64,000 bases of DNA from RYN-230 sp963770545 (GCA_963770545.1 CAVYQF010000034.1:310001-374000); one strand, 5' to 3'; shown: positions 34,688 through 43,994, counted from the stretch's first letter. Numbers and translations: made by a program. The notes: generated from the letters alone by a model not told the origin.

Positions 34688-35833
34688 ATGACGGGGATCG
34701 CGGCCGGGTCCGGGACGGCCGGGCCCGAGCCGGGGGGCGCGAAGCTGCGCGCGCTGCGCCAGGCCCGCGGTTACTCCCAGCAGCAGCTAGCCGGCATGGC
34801 GGGCGTGTCGCGGCAGGCCGTGTCGGCCGTGGAGGCCGGGCACTCCGACCCGTCGTTGCGGGTGGCGCTGGCCCTGGCCAGCGCGCTGGCCGTGACCGTC
34901 GAGGAACTGTTCGGGCCGGGAATCCCGGTGCCGGTGGTCGGGGCCCGGCCGGTGGCCCCGCTGGGCGGGGAAGGTGCCCGGGTCACCCTGGCCCAGGTGG
35001 GAGAGTCCTTCGTAGCGCTGCCGCTGGTCGCGGACTCCGCGATCCGGGCCGGCTTCCTCCCGGCGGGCGGGCTGGTCGCGATGCCGTCCGGCCCGGCCCC
35101 GGCCGCCCCGGTGCGGCCGCTGGGCCCGCCCCGGCCCACCCTGGTGGTGGCCGGGTGTGACCCGGCGCTGCCGCTGCTGGAGACTCCGCTGGCGTTGCTG
35201 GACCCTCCGGTCGCGTTCAGCTGGTGGCCGTGCGGCAGCGGCGAGGCGCTCCGGCTGGCCGCGGCCGGGCTGGTCCACGTGGCCGGCGCGCACCTGCTCG
35301 GCCGCTCCGGCGAATACAACACCGGGCCGGCCCGGCAGCAGTTGTCCCAGGGTGGCGCGGAGGTGTTCGGGTTCACGTCCTGGCGGGAGGGCCTGGTGCT
35401 CCGGCCGGGGCTGGAAGGCACCGTCCGCGGACTCGCCGACCTGGCCGAACGCGGGCTGCGCCTGGTGAACCGGGAGGAGGGGGCCGAGGCACGCCGGGTG
35501 CTCGACCGGGAACTGGGCCGGGCCGGGCTGGCCCCCGCCGCGCTCCGCGGCTATCACACCCGGGCCACCGGTCACCTGCAGGTGGCCTCGGCCATCGCGG
35601 CGGGCCTGGCCGACGCCGGGGTGGCCAGCGAACCGGCCGCACTGGCTTATGGCCTCGGTTTCGTGCCGTTCGCCGAGGAACGCTTCGACCTGGTCATCCC
35701 GGCCGGCCAGGTCGGTTCGCGGGAAGTCGACGCCCTGCTGAAGGTGCTTTCCTCACCTTGGCTGGCCGCTCAGCTGGGCAGCCTGCCCGGCTATGACCCG
35801 GGCCGGTGTGGTGAGCATGTGGCCACGCTGTGA
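34688..35833 (+). CDS. HTH regulator with C-terminal oxyanion-binding-like domain
   Basis: The 381-residue protein has an N-terminal XRE-type HTH (LRALRQARGYSQQQLAGMAGVSRQAVSAVEAG) and a C-terminal periplasmic-binding-protein-like domain with HLLGRSGEYNTGPARQQL and GLGFVPFAEERFDLVIPA. This build is known for one-component regulators of molybdate and related pathways. Placed directly after the importer genes, it probably senses intracellular molybdate or tungstate and controls uptake. ATG 34688 is reached through the 14-bp repeat, whose last copy supplies its RBS. Confidence 0.83.
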   Translation: MTGIAAGSGTAGPEPGGAKLRALRQARGYSQQQLAGMAGVSRQAVSAVEAGHSDPSLRVALALASALAVTVEELFGPGIPVPVVGARPVAPLGGEGARVTLAQVGESFVALPLVADSAIRAGFLPAGGLVAMPSGPAPAAPVRPLGPPRPTLVVAGCDPALPLLETPLALLDPPVAFSWWPCGSGEALRLAAAGLVHVAGAHLLGRSGEYNTGPARQQLSQGGAEVFGFTSWREGLVLRPGLEGTVRGLADLAERGLRLVNREEGAEARRVLDRELGRAGLAPAALRGYHTRATGHLQVASAIAAGLADAGVASEPAALAYGLGFVPFAEERFDLVIPAGQVGSREVDALLKVLSSPWLAAQLGSLPGYDPGRCGEHVATL

Positions 35834-35867
35834 ATTCCGGCGCCGGGCGGCCGGTTAAGGTAAGCGC

Positions 35868-36320
35868 GTGTACGACCACGATCTGGATGAGCTCGAGGAC
35901 CTCGGCTGGGACGAGTTCATCTGCCGCCAGTGGGACGCCGTGTACACCGCCTACCGGACCGGGCGGGGGCGGCGCACGCTCTGCCGCGGCTGGGCGGACC
36001 TGCTCGAGGCGGGCCTGGATTGTTCCCAGGCTCTGGCCGACCTGCTGGTCCGGACGGAGATCCTGGACCGGGCCGATCGTGACCTGGAGGGAATCGCGGA
36101 CCCGCGGGCGCTGGTGACGGGGATGACCGAGGTGATCGCGGACGTCCGGGCCGACCTGCTCGAACTCGGCCTGGAAGAGCCAGGTTCGCGGGAGCTGGGC
36201 GCGGCGCAGCTGCCCGGGCTGCTGGACCGGCAGGCGGCGCTGCTGGGCTTCGTGCGTGACTACGCGGGCGTGGAGGAGGACGCCGGGGTTACGAACCCGG
36301 GGGTCGGGGATACCGGCTGA
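35868..36320 (+). CDS. hypothetical acidic protein
   Basis: A 150-residue protein I do not recognise. It is acidic and largely helical, begins MYDHDLDELEDLGWDEFICR, and has no signal peptide, membrane segment or metal motif. GTG 35868 has TTAAGGT upstream. It follows the regulator by 34 bp on the same strand, so it may be cotranscribed. The stop codon TGA lies in the first unit of a 19-bp tandem repeat shared with the convergent methyltransferase. Confidence 0.65.
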   Translation: MYDHDLDELEDLGWDEFICRQWDAVYTAYRTGRGRRTLCRGWADLLEAGLDCSQALADLLVRTEILDRADRDLEGIADPRALVTGMTEVIADVRADLLELGLEEPGSRELGAAQLPGLLDRQAALLGFVRDYAGVEEDAGVTNPGVGDTG

Positions 36321-36393
36321 GTCAGCGCCGCCGGGCCAGGTCAGCGCCGCCGGGCTGAGTCAGCGCCGCCGGGCCAGGTCAGCGCCGCCGGGC
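36318..36393. repeat. 4 x 19-bp alternating tandem repeat giving two stop codons
   Basis: Four 19-bp units share TCAGCGCCGCCGGGC and alternate in their first four bases between TGAG and CAGG (A-B-A-B). Unit 1 carries the TGA of the plus-strand hypothetical gene; unit 4 carries the stop of the minus-strand methyltransferase. No terminator hairpin is evident. Confidence 0.85.
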
Positions 36394-37137
36394 CAGCCAC
36401 ATCCGGGTCTGATAGGGCACGATCATCGGGATCCCGGGGAAGTGCGTGCCCAGCAGCTCCTGGATCCGGCCCAGCAGCCGGTTCCGGACCGGCGTGGTGA
36501 GCTGCGCAATGTAGGACTTGCTGCGCTCCTCCGCCATCCAGGTTGCCACCTCCACCTGCCGGGTCCACGGCACCACGATCCGTACGCCCGGCTCAAACAG
36601 CCCGGTGCCGGCGATGCCTTCCTCGCTCCAGTCGGGGTCGCGGTGATGCCGGCGGTAGCCCGGGCAGGCGCCCTCCATCACCTCCTGGTAGGTGTCGAAC
36701 CAGGTCTGACCGTCGGCCCACGCGTGACTCCACCAGGCCACCCACGAGCCCCCCGGGCGCAGCACCCGGGCCACGTCCCAGCTGGCCAGGTGCTGGTCGA
36801 ACCAGTGCCAGGACTGGGCGAAGCAAGTGAGGTCGACCGATCCAGAGCGGATCGGCAGGGTGTTGCCGTCCGCCTGCAAGTAGGTCAGCCCCGGGCTGCG
36901 ATCCCGGGCGCGGCGGAGCATGATCTCGCCGAAGTCGATCGCGACCGTCCGCGCCCCGCGGGCGGCCAGCTGGCGGGTGGCGATGCCGGTACCCGCGCCC
37001 ACGTCCAGGACCAGCGCCCCGCGAAGCTCGCCCGCGGCCCGCTCGATCTCACGGAACACGCCGTCAGGGTAAGACGGGCGCCCGGCGTCGTAATCGGCCG
37101 CGACCGGATCGAACGGGGACCGGCCCACAGACGTCAC
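36379..37137 (-). CDS. class I SAM-dependent methyltransferase
   Basis: This 252-residue protein is a class I methyltransferase. The glycine-rich SAM motif is LDVGAGTGIATRQLA, the acidic motif follows in VAIDFGEIM, and later LPIRSGSVDLTCFAQSWHW fits motif II of the UbiE/Methyltransf_11 group. The substrate is unknown. An 18-bp dispersed element and a 12-bp-stem hairpin lie upstream of its start. Confidence 0.88.
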   Translation of the reverse strand: MTSVGRSPFDPVAADYDAGRPSYPDGVFREIERAAGELRGALVLDVGAGTGIATRQLAARGARTVAIDFGEIMLRRARDRSPGLTYLQADGNTLPIRSGSVDLTCFAQSWHWFDQHLASWDVARVLRPGGSWVAWWSHAWADGQTWFDTYQEVMEGACPGYRRHHRDPDWSEEGIAGTGLFEPGVRIVVPWTRQVEVATWMAEERSKSYIAQLTTPVRNRLLGRIQELLGTHFPGIPMIVPYQTRMWLARRR

Positions 37138-37148
37138 CGCCGCGGGCC

Positions 37149-37181
37149 GGCCCGGGTGACCGTTATCCAGTCACCCGGGCC
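37149..37181 (-). terminator. hairpin between the PEBP and methyltransferase genes
   Basis: GGCCCGGGTGAC and GTCACCCGGGCC form a perfect 12-bp stem around a 9-nt loop, 12 bp upstream of the methyltransferase start and 44 bp after the PEBP gene. It may terminate the latter or lie in the leader of the former. There is no T-run. Confidence 0.55.
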
Positions 37182-37203
37182 CCTGATGCCTCGTTTCACG
37201 GCC

Positions 37204-37224
37204 CGCAACGAAAACCACCCGTGG
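37204..37224 (+). repeat. dispersed 18-bp element, copy 2
   Basis: CGCAACGAAAACCACCCG followed by TGG; the 21 bases are identical to copy 3. It abuts the stop codon of the PEBP-like gene. In the direction of the methyltransferase it ends 66 nt before the start codon, matching the orientation and distance of copy 1 from its gene. Confidence 0.85.
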
Positions 37225-37761
37225 TCAGTGCCCATACACCGGGACCAGCAGCCCGCGGGCGATGGTGTGGAAGCGCAGGTTGAAGCCCGTCACCGCGGCA
37301 GAGACGTCGGAGTTGATGCCGAGCTTCTCGGTGTCAATGGCGTGGACTGCGAACACGTAGCGGTGTGGCCCGTCGCCCTCAGGAGGTGCGGCCCCGCCGA
37401 AGTCCTTGGTGCCGTAGTCGTTGCGGACGGAGAACGCGCCCGCGGGCAGGCCCGCGCCACCCTCCGCGCCCGCCCCGGCGGGCAGTTCAGTCACCGAGGC
37501 CGGGATGTCGACCACCAGCCAGTGCCAGAATCCGGAGCCGGTGGGAGCGTCCGGGTCGAAGCAGGTGACCGCGAAGCTCTTGGTCTCCAGGGGGAATCCG
37601 GACCAGCGCAGGCCCGGCGAGATGTTCTCGCCGGACATGCCGAAGCTGTGGTACACCTGCGTGTTGCTCATCTGCTCGCCGTCGGCGACGTCGTCGCTCA
37701 GCACCGTGAAGCCGGGCACTGGCGGGAGGAAGTCGTACGGAAGTGGTGCGCGATCGGCCAT
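37225..37761 (-). CDS. YbhB/YbcL (PEBP) family protein
   Basis: A 178-residue phosphatidylethanolamine-binding-like protein. The hallmarks are ISPGLRWSGFP, VTCFDPDAPTGSGFWHWLVVDIPA (the DPDAP and GxxxHWxV motifs) and GPHRYVFAVHAID. Bacterial members bind small anionic ligands, and their role is largely unknown. No signal peptide is visible. It is followed directly by the 18-bp dispersed element. Confidence 0.92.
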   Translation of the reverse strand: MADRAPLPYDFLPPVPGFTVLSDDVADGEQMSNTQVYHSFGMSGENISPGLRWSGFPLETKSFAVTCFDPDAPTGSGFWHWLVVDIPASVTELPAGAGAEGGAGLPAGAFSVRNDYGTKDFGGAAPPEGDGPHRYVFAVHAIDTEKLGINSDVSAAVTGFNLRFHTIARGLLVPVYGH

Positions 37762-37841
37762 GATCTCCCTACCTTCTTTATGGACTCCTGCTAAGCGGCA
37801 CCCCCGGGGAAAACCTTACTGGCCTGATCGGAGACATTGAC

Positions 37842-39206
37842 GTGACGCCCGGTTCGCCGAGACCCAGTTTCCTGCGGCCTGGTTCGCTGCGGCCTGGTTC
37901 GCTGCGGCCTGGTTCGCTGAGACCCGGTTCGCTGAGACCCGGTTCGCTGCGGCCTGGTTCGCTGAAGTCACTGCGGCGCGGCGCGTTCGCCGCGATTCTC
38001 GTCGCGCTGGCGGTCGTGCCCGGCCCGGCCTCCGCGGCCCGGCCCTGCACCAACCGGGCCTGCCAGTCGGAGGGCCTGGTGCGGTGGGCCCGGCTGCTGC
38101 CCGGCGCCTGGGTGGCCCAGGCCGGGCTGGCCGGCACCACGCCGGCCCAGGGTGCCGCGTACGCGGCCATCGGCGGGCAGATCGCCGTGATCGGCATCGG
38201 CACCACCGTGTTCGCCTACCAGTCCCGCTCGGGCACGCCGACCTGGGATAGTTCCCTGGCCGGCTTCCGGGCCGGCTCCAGGATCGTGTCGGTCCGGACC
38301 TGGCCGGGCGTGGTCACCGTCGGGGTCAACGTGCCTGGGCGCCGGGCTGGCAGCCTGGGCACGCGGCACGAGGTGATCCTGGACGGCAGCACCGGGCGGC
38401 TGATCCGGTCCGTCCCGGCCGCGCCGTTCGGCGGGGCCGTCGCGGCCGGCCCCGCCCGCACGGTGATCGTCGGAAACACCGCGGTGACCAGCTACAGCAA
38501 CCGGACCGGGGCCGTGCTGTGGAGCCATCCGACCGGGCCCGCGGCCCAGGCCTGGAAGGTCAGCGGCAACGATCTGTATCTGACGGTGTCCGCAGGCGGC
38601 TACCTCAGCAACGGCCCGGTCCGGGCGCTGCGCAAGATCTTCCTGAGGTCCGGCGTTCAGCGGCTCATCCGCCCGCCGGGCAGGTCCTTCCGCGGGGTGC
38701 TGAGCCGCGTGTTCGCGGGGGTGGCGGTGTTCACCGACGCACGGGGCACCATCGCCTACAGCGCCACGACGGGCCGGAGGCTGTGGCGGCGGCTGGGCGC
38801 GGTGCCGGAGAACGCGGATCCCCTCGGGGGACTGCTGTACCTGACCGACGGCAGCAGCCTGGCGGGCGTGGACCCGGAGACGGGCCGGACGCAGGTCCAC
38901 GTGTCCGGCGGATCGATCACCGGCACCTCCGGCTTCTATGCTGTGCGGGATGAAGTGGTACTTGGCCTCGATCAGGGGGCCCAGGGAGACGCGTGGGGCT
39001 ATGACGTGGCCGTCGGCCGGGTGCTCTGGACCAACGCCGATCTGCCATGGCCGCACTATTTCGAGGACCTGTCGGGTATCGGCGGCAGCGCCAGCCCGCA
39101 GTCGGCGGCCATCCTGCTGGCGGTCTGCGCCCAGGCCGCGGCGCCCGCGGCGGGCGGCACCAGCCAGGTCTGCAACCGTCCCGAACTCGTCGCCCTGAAC
39201 TGGTGA
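37842..39206 (+). CDS. secreted PQQ-like beta-propeller protein
   Basis: A 454-residue exported protein. After a repetitive N-terminus (RPGSL x6-7) comes a signal peptide (RRGAFAAILVALAVVPGPASA), then blades of the PQQ-like WD type, visible in GTPTWDSSLAGF, TGAVLWSHPTGP and TGRRLWRRLGAVPENADPLGGLLYLT. The role is unknown; such proteins bind partners or ligands on the surface. The repeat precedes the signal peptide, so if GTG 37842 is used the leader is unusually long; a later in-frame start is possible. Confidence 0.8.
   Translation: MTPGSPRPSFLRPGSLRPGSLRPGSLRPGSLRPGSLRPGSLKSLRRGAFAAILVALAVVPGPASAARPCTNRACQSEGLVRWARLLPGAWVAQAGLAGTTPAQGAAYAAIGGQIAVIGIGTTVFAYQSRSGTPTWDSSLAGFRAGSRIVSVRTWPGVVTVGVNVPGRRAGSLGTRHEVILDGSTGRLIRSVPAAPFGGAVAAGPARTVIVGNTAVTSYSNRTGAVLWSHPTGPAAQAWKVSGNDLYLTVSAGGYLSNGPVRALRKIFLRSGVQRLIRPPGRSFRGVLSRVFAGVAVFTDARGTIAYSATTGRRLWRRLGAVPENADPLGGLLYLTDGSSLAGVDPETGRTQVHVSGGSITGTSGFYAVRDEVVLGLDQGAQGDAWGYDVAVGRVLWTNADLPWPHYFEDLSGIGGSASPQSAAILLAVCAQAAAPAAGGTSQVCNRPELVALNW
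37873..37962. repeat. 6 x 15-bp tandem repeat at the 5' end of the beta-propeller gene
   Basis: Six 15-bp units of the form TGCGGCCTGGTTCGC or TGAGACCCGGTTCGC follow a degenerate copy. They encode the pentapeptide RPGSL between the proposed start and the signal peptide. Confidence 0.9.
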
Positions 39207-39333
39207 AGTACGAGTGAAGTGGGGTCTCATCCGCCAGGATTTACGTCGGTCCGGTGGCTAATTGTGAGTAGTGTGCCATCCTGCAATAGTTCGGCAGTCT
39301 TAACGCTCGAGCAGCAGCAAGACAGGAGGCGGC

Positions 39334-40062
39334 GTGGCGACAGATGACCTGGCCCGCCGGGCTGGTGAGCTGCTCAGCATGACCGGCGGTTCCGCTTCCC
39401 GGTCGCTGAATCAGCTGGTGGGTCTGGTGTCGCGGCAGGTCCCGGGCTGCTCAGGGGCGACCTCCGCCGTCTGGCGTGAGGATGAGCCGGTGGTCCGGAC
39501 GGCCAGCCACCCTGACCTCGCCGAACTGTTCGAGCTGCAGCTCACGACCGGCTCCGCGCCGTGGCTGGACGCCCTGGCCAGCCTGGACTCCCCTGATAGC
39601 ACGGGCACGGTCAGCTGCCCGGACACCCTGGAGGAGGAGCGCTGGCCAGGATTCGCGGCCGCGGCGCTGGCCCGCGGCGTCCGGTGCTGCGTCACACTGG
39701 CCCAGCGGTCCGGGGAGCAGGCCCTAACCCTGACCATGTTCGGTGCCCGCCCTAGGTCGCTCGACCCGGATCAGCTCCCGCTCGCTGAGCTGCTGGTCGC
39801 GTTCGGGGGAGCGGTCATGGATAACGCGGACGCTTACGACGGGGTCCAGCGGACGGTGCTGCGGCTGCGCGATTCCGTCGAGTCCGGGGCGCTCCTCGAT
39901 CAGGCCCGTGGGGTGCTGATGCACGCGAGTGGCTGCACGGCGGCGGAGGCGCTGACGCAGATGGGCGCCATGGCCACCGCCCAGCACATCTCGATGACCG
40001 AGGTCGCGCAGCAGATCATCGCGTCACAGGGGGCGGAAATGCCGGAGGCCGGGGCAGGCTGA
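39334..40062 (+). CDS. GAF-ANTAR RNA-binding antiterminator-type regulator
   Basis: The 242-residue protein has a GAF-like N-terminal region and a C-terminal ANTAR domain (GALLDQARGVLMHASGCTAAEALTQMGAMA). ANTAR proteins bind paired hairpin loops in RNA and prevent termination. GTG 39334 follows AGGAGG. Its targets are not visible in this window. The stop codon forms the loop of a perfect terminator hairpin. Confidence 0.88.
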   Translation: MATDDLARRAGELLSMTGGSASRSLNQLVGLVSRQVPGCSGATSAVWREDEPVVRTASHPDLAELFELQLTTGSAPWLDALASLDSPDSTGTVSCPDTLEEERWPGFAAAALARGVRCCVTLAQRSGEQALTLTMFGARPRSLDPDQLPLAELLVAFGGAVMDNADAYDGVQRTVLRLRDSVESGALLDQARGVLMHASGCTAAEALTQMGAMATAQHISMTEVAQQIIASQGAEMPEAGAG

Positions 40063-40080
40063 GCCTGCCCCGGCCTCCGG
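40042..40080. terminator. 18-bp-stem terminator with the stop codon as loop
   Basis: CCGGAGGCCGGGGCAGGC at 40042-40059 pairs perfectly with 40063-40080. The 3-nt loop TGA is the stop codon of the ANTAR gene. The convergent glycosyltransferase gene ends 15 bp further on, so the hairpin may serve both. Confidence 0.8.
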
Positions 40081-40095
40081 ATCCTCTCTTGCTGC

Positions 40096-41327
40096 TCAGG
40101 CGGCGGACCGCTCGTAGATGGCCAGCGTCTCCTGGCCGATCCGGTCCCAGGAGTACCGGGCCCGGGCCCGGTCCACGGCGGCGATGCCGAATCCTTCCAG
40201 CAGCATCGGGCTGGCCAGCAGGGCCCGGATCCGCTGGGCGATCAGCCCCGGGCGGGCCGGCGGAACCAGCAAGCCGGTGGTGCCGTCGATGATGGTGTCC
40301 AGATGACTGCCGATCGCGGAGGCCACCACCGGGGTGCCGCAGGCCATGGCCTCCAGCGCGACGGTCGCGAACGGCTCGCCGGTCGGCGCGTCCACCAGCA
40401 GGTCCGCCGAGCGCAGCAGGGCGGGCAGGTCGTCGTCGTTCACGCTGCCGTGGAAGATGACCCGGTCCCGCACGTTCAGGTCACTGGCCAGCCGGAGCAG
40501 CGCCCGGTAGGCCTTGTCCCCGCGCAGCTTGCCGTGCTCAGGGCCGCCCGCGATGACCAGCTCGGCCTCGGGAATGTCGGCGAGCGCGCGCACCGCGACG
40601 TCCACGCCCTGATTGGGCGCGAGCGGCGCCACGCACAGCAGCCGGGGGCGGCTCCCCCGCGCGGCTACCGGGCCCTCCGGGGAGAACGTCCCGGTGTCCA
40701 CGCCGCGCGGGATGAGCCGGACCGAGTCCCGGCGCACGCCCAGCCGGGCCAGCGCGGACATCTCGCTGGAGGAACTGGCAAGCACTGCGCGCACGCTGCG
40801 CGCGATGACCGGCTCCAGCCGGAGCCGGGCCGCCCCCCCGCCATTGCCGGAGCGGGCCTTCGCCGGGCCGGCTGAGCCTGGGCGGGCTGAACCTGAGCCG
40901 ACCGGGCCGAGGCCGGGTCCGTGGCCTGCAGCGACAGGAAGGTCTGCACGACCGGCACGCCGAGATCGCGGGCGCCCGCCAGCGCGGCGAGCCCGCTGGT
41001 CCAGAAGTACGCGTGCGCAACGTCGGGCGCGTCGTCCTGCCAGTGCCGGGCCAGGTACTGGCCGAACTCCGCGGCGTGCGGGGCCAGGTTGTCCGAGGGG
41101 AGCTCCTTGGCCGGGCCGGCGGGTACGTGCTCGACGGTGACGCCGGGCGCGGGCTCCGACTTCTCCGGCTGGCCCTCTGAGTCACGGCGGGCATACACGG
41201 TGACGTCGTGGTCTTGTTCGGCCAGCGCGGACACCAGAGACGCCAGCCGCTGGTCCTGCCGGTCAGGTCCGGCTTCCGGGGTCTGGCCGAACGGGTTTCC
41301 CTGCAGTGTGACCAAGGCAATCTTCAT
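40096..41327 (-). pseudogene. family 4 glycosyltransferase, frameshifted
   Basis: Two frames together make a complete GT4-like glycosyltransferase. The N-terminal half begins MKIALVTLQGNPFG (ATG 41327, GAGGAGG upstream). The C-terminal half carries SSEMSALARLGV, PRLLCVAPLAPNQGVD, VIFHGSVNDDDLPALLRSADL and EPFATVALEAMACGTPVV. The reading frame breaks in a C7 run at 40833-40839 (G7 on the coding strand). An eighth G would restore AMAGGAARLRLEPVIARS and join both parts. Either a real one-base deletion, a phase-variable tract or a sequencing error is possible. The donor sugar is unknown. Confidence 0.8.
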
Positions 41328-41850
41328 GGGGGAGCAGCCTCCTCGATACGGGGTGCCCACGCGGTACGCCACGAGTCGCCGAAGAGGCAGTTAGACGGTT
41401 GTCTACGAAGGTCCAGGCCACACCAGGAAAATTTCCATGGCAAGCACGCCTCTTCGACCACGCCAGACGGCGTGGGGGCGTGCCTGCGTCGTAGACACTG
41501 CAAGCAATATAACCCCGAATCGGACCACTGCCAAGCCTGGCGCGCAGGGGGAGACTGGCGGCCGGCCTTCTCCGGCCAGCCCCTGGAGGCGGCCCGCGCG
41601 GGCAGCGGCGCTGTCGCCACGCTGCAGGCACCGGCCTGATCGCCACACTGCGGACGCCAGCGCGCTCGTCCCGTTGACCTCACCGCCACTGCGGACAGCA
41701 GCAATACGATGACAATCAGGCCAGCGGCGGAATCCGACTACCGTGATCCCGGGTTAGCTTGGATCATCAGCCGTCCGCTACTCCGGTCGCCACGACCTAA
41801 CCTCCGCCGCACCACCGTTCGCTGCCCCCGTCCTCCGCGATTGGACCTCG
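41328..41850. other. 523-bp gap between glycosyltransferase and phosphatase genes
   Basis: No gene is supported here. A 7-bp inverted repeat CCACGCC-AGAC-GGCGTGG lies at 41458-41475. The rest is ordinary GC-rich sequence that probably holds the divergent promoters. Confidence 0.5.
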
Positions 41851-43884
41851 ATGCCGCAACCCGCCGGCCCGCCCGGACTCGACCTGGAGGTAGCCGCGCT
41901 CAAAGAGCGCTACGCCGGCCTCCGGCAGGCCGCCGCGCTGCCGGGCGCGGACGCCAGGGCCGTGCTCGAGGCCGCGTTCGCGGAGCTGGATACCGCGGTG
42001 GATGTGCTCGGGGCGATGCGGGCCGGGCCCACCCCCGGCCTCTCCCAGCCCGGCGGCCCCGGCCCGGAGGCGCTGCTCACGGAGCGGCGGCTGCTGCGCG
42101 CGGTGTTCCAGGACGCGCCCGTCCCGATGTTCCTGCTCGGCCCAGACGCCACCGTACAGCGGGTCAACACCAGAGCCGCCGAACTGCTCGGCTCGGGCTC
42201 CGGGTATGCCGTCGGCAAGCTCTTCACCGCGTTCGTGGACCTGCCCGCCCGGGCCGCGGTACAAAGCCAGCTCGCCGCGGTCGCGCGCACCGGCAAGCCC
42301 CGGCGGATTCAGTGCCGCCTGCTGCACCCGGACGGACCGGCGGCCACTGAGCTGACCGTCGGGCGGGCCCAGGTACGGGAAGACGGCGACCAGCTCGTGG
42401 TGGTGGCCAGCGCGCCCGCAGCGGCCGCGGTCCCTGGAATCGATGCGGATCAAGCAGGCAGCGCGACGGCGCCGGGCGCCCCGTCTCCGGGCGCTGACAG
42501 CCCGCGCGCTGACAGCCCGCGCGCTGACAGCCCGGGCCTGGACAGTCCGGGCCTGGACAGCCCGGGCCTGGACAGCCCGGGCCTGGACAGCCCGGGCCTG
42601 GACAGCCCCGCGCGCCTCATGGAGGCGATGATCCACCGCTACGATCTGGTCACGTCCGCGACCAGGCTGTTCCTGGAAAACGCGACTTACAGCGAATCGG
42701 TGACCTTGCAGCGCTGCGCCCGGCTGCTGGCCAGTGAGCTGGCCGCCTGGGTCATCGTGGACGTGGAACGGCGGCAGCGGCTGCGGCGGCAGTTCGTCAT
42801 GGGTCCCGAGGACCAGCCCTCTGACCTGGCCAACACGGTAGGGCAGGTGGATCCGGCCCCGGGCACCGTGCCATGCCAGGTGCACGAGTCGGGCAGTTCG
42901 CTGCTGGTCGCGCACGCCGAGGATGCCGGGATCCTGGGTGCCGGGCCCCGGGGCGTGCCAGTCATGATGATGCTGGACGCCACGTCGGTGCTCTGCGTGC
43001 CGCTGTCAGACGGGGAGCACACGTACGGCACGCTGACCCTGGCCCGCAACGCCAGCGAGGGTCACTTCGAGATGGCCGACCTTGGCGTGGTCGAAGAACT
43101 CGGCGAGCAGCTGGCCCTGGCCATCAGGGTGGACCGCATGTTCCGGCGGCACAGCGAGATCGCGGACGCACTCCAGTCGAGCCTGCTGCCCCGCGAGCTG
43201 CCGCAGATCCCCGGAGTAGAGATCGCGGCGGCCTACGTCGCGGCTACCGAGGGCCTGGAGGTCGGCGGCGACTTCTACGACATCTACCGGACCCCCGGCG
43301 GATGGGGGGTGGCGATCGGGGACGTGTGCGGAAAGGGTGAGGAAGCCGCCGCGGTCACCGCGGCGGCGCGGCACGCCATCCGGGTCCTCGCGCACTGGAC
43401 GGCCGACCCGGCCGAGGTCCTGGCCAAGGCCAATGAGGTGATGCTGGCCGAGGAGTTCGGCGACCTCTTCGTGACCGCGAAGAACGCTCACCTGCGCTGG
43501 CAGGACGGGCGGCTGCACGTGGCACTGGGCGGCGCGGGGCATCCGGGCCCGGTGCTGGTCCGCCCCGACGGCCGGACCACGATCATGGGCCCGGGCGGGC
43601 TGCCCCTGGGCCTGTTTCCCACGGCCCAGCCCGGGCGTGAAGAGGTTGACCTGGAGCCGGGGGATGTGCTGTTCTTCTTCACCGACGGGGTGACCGAGGC
43701 CCGCAGCCCGGAGCTGACTTATTTCGAGGACCGTCTCACCGATGAGCTGGCCGACCTGGCCGGACAGCCGCCCCGGGATATCGTGGCCGGACTGCAGACG
43801 CTGGTGGTGGAGTTCTGCCGCAACGAACTGCGGGATGACATGACCATGCTGGTGCTGCGCGTGGCCGAGCCGCCGGACCAGTGA
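41851..43884 (+). CDS. PAS-GAF-PP2C serine/threonine phosphatase (RsbU/RsbP-like)
   Basis: A 677-residue signalling protein. A PAS-like domain (AVFQDAPVPMFLLGPDATVQRVN) is followed by a repeated Ser-Pro-Asp linker, a GAF domain, and a SpoIIE/PP2C phosphatase domain with EGLEVGGDFYDIYR and GDVCGKGEEAA. These phosphatases activate anti-anti-sigma factors in partner switching. A SigB/SigF-type sigma gene lies less than 1 kb away. No clear RBS precedes ATG 41851. Confidence 0.9.
   Translation: MPQPAGPPGLDLEVAALKERYAGLRQAAALPGADARAVLEAAFAELDTAVDVLGAMRAGPTPGLSQPGGPGPEALLTERRLLRAVFQDAPVPMFLLGPDATVQRVNTRAAELLGSGSGYAVGKLFTAFVDLPARAAVQSQLAAVARTGKPRRIQCRLLHPDGPAATELTVGRAQVREDGDQLVVVASAPAAAAVPGIDADQAGSATAPGAPSPGADSPRADSPRADSPGLDSPGLDSPGLDSPGLDSPGLDSPARLMEAMIHRYDLVTSATRLFLENATYSESVTLQRCARLLASELAAWVIVDVERRQRLRRQFVMGPEDQPSDLANTVGQVDPAPGTVPCQVHESGSSLLVAHAEDAGILGAGPRGVPVMMMLDATSVLCVPLSDGEHTYGTLTLARNASEGHFEMADLGVVEELGEQLALAIRVDRMFRRHSEIADALQSSLLPRELPQIPGVEIAAAYVAATEGLEVGGDFYDIYRTPGGWGVAIGDVCGKGEEAAAVTAAARHAIRVLAHWTADPAEVLAKANEVMLAEEFGDLFVTAKNAHLRWQDGRLHVALGGAGHPGPVLVRPDGRTTIMGPGGLPLGLFPTAQPGREEVDLEPGDVLFFFTDGVTEARSPELTYFEDRLTDELADLAGQPPRDIVAGLQTLVVEFCRNELRDDMTMLVLRVAEPPDQ
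42488..42607. repeat. 8 x 15-bp tandem repeat in the phosphatase gene
   Basis: Eight units in a row: three of the type CGCGCGCTGACAGCC, then five of the type CGGGCCTGGACAGCC. They encode a linker of SPRAD and SPGLD pentapeptides between the PAS-like and GAF domains. Confidence 0.9.
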
Positions 43885-43994
43885 AGCCACGCACTGGCCC
43901 GGCGGCCCGGTTACCGGCAAGAGTGGCCGGGAGGGATCCGGTGCCCGCCGTCGGCCCGGTGCCGTGCCCAGGCCAGCAGGACGCCGGCCCGGCG

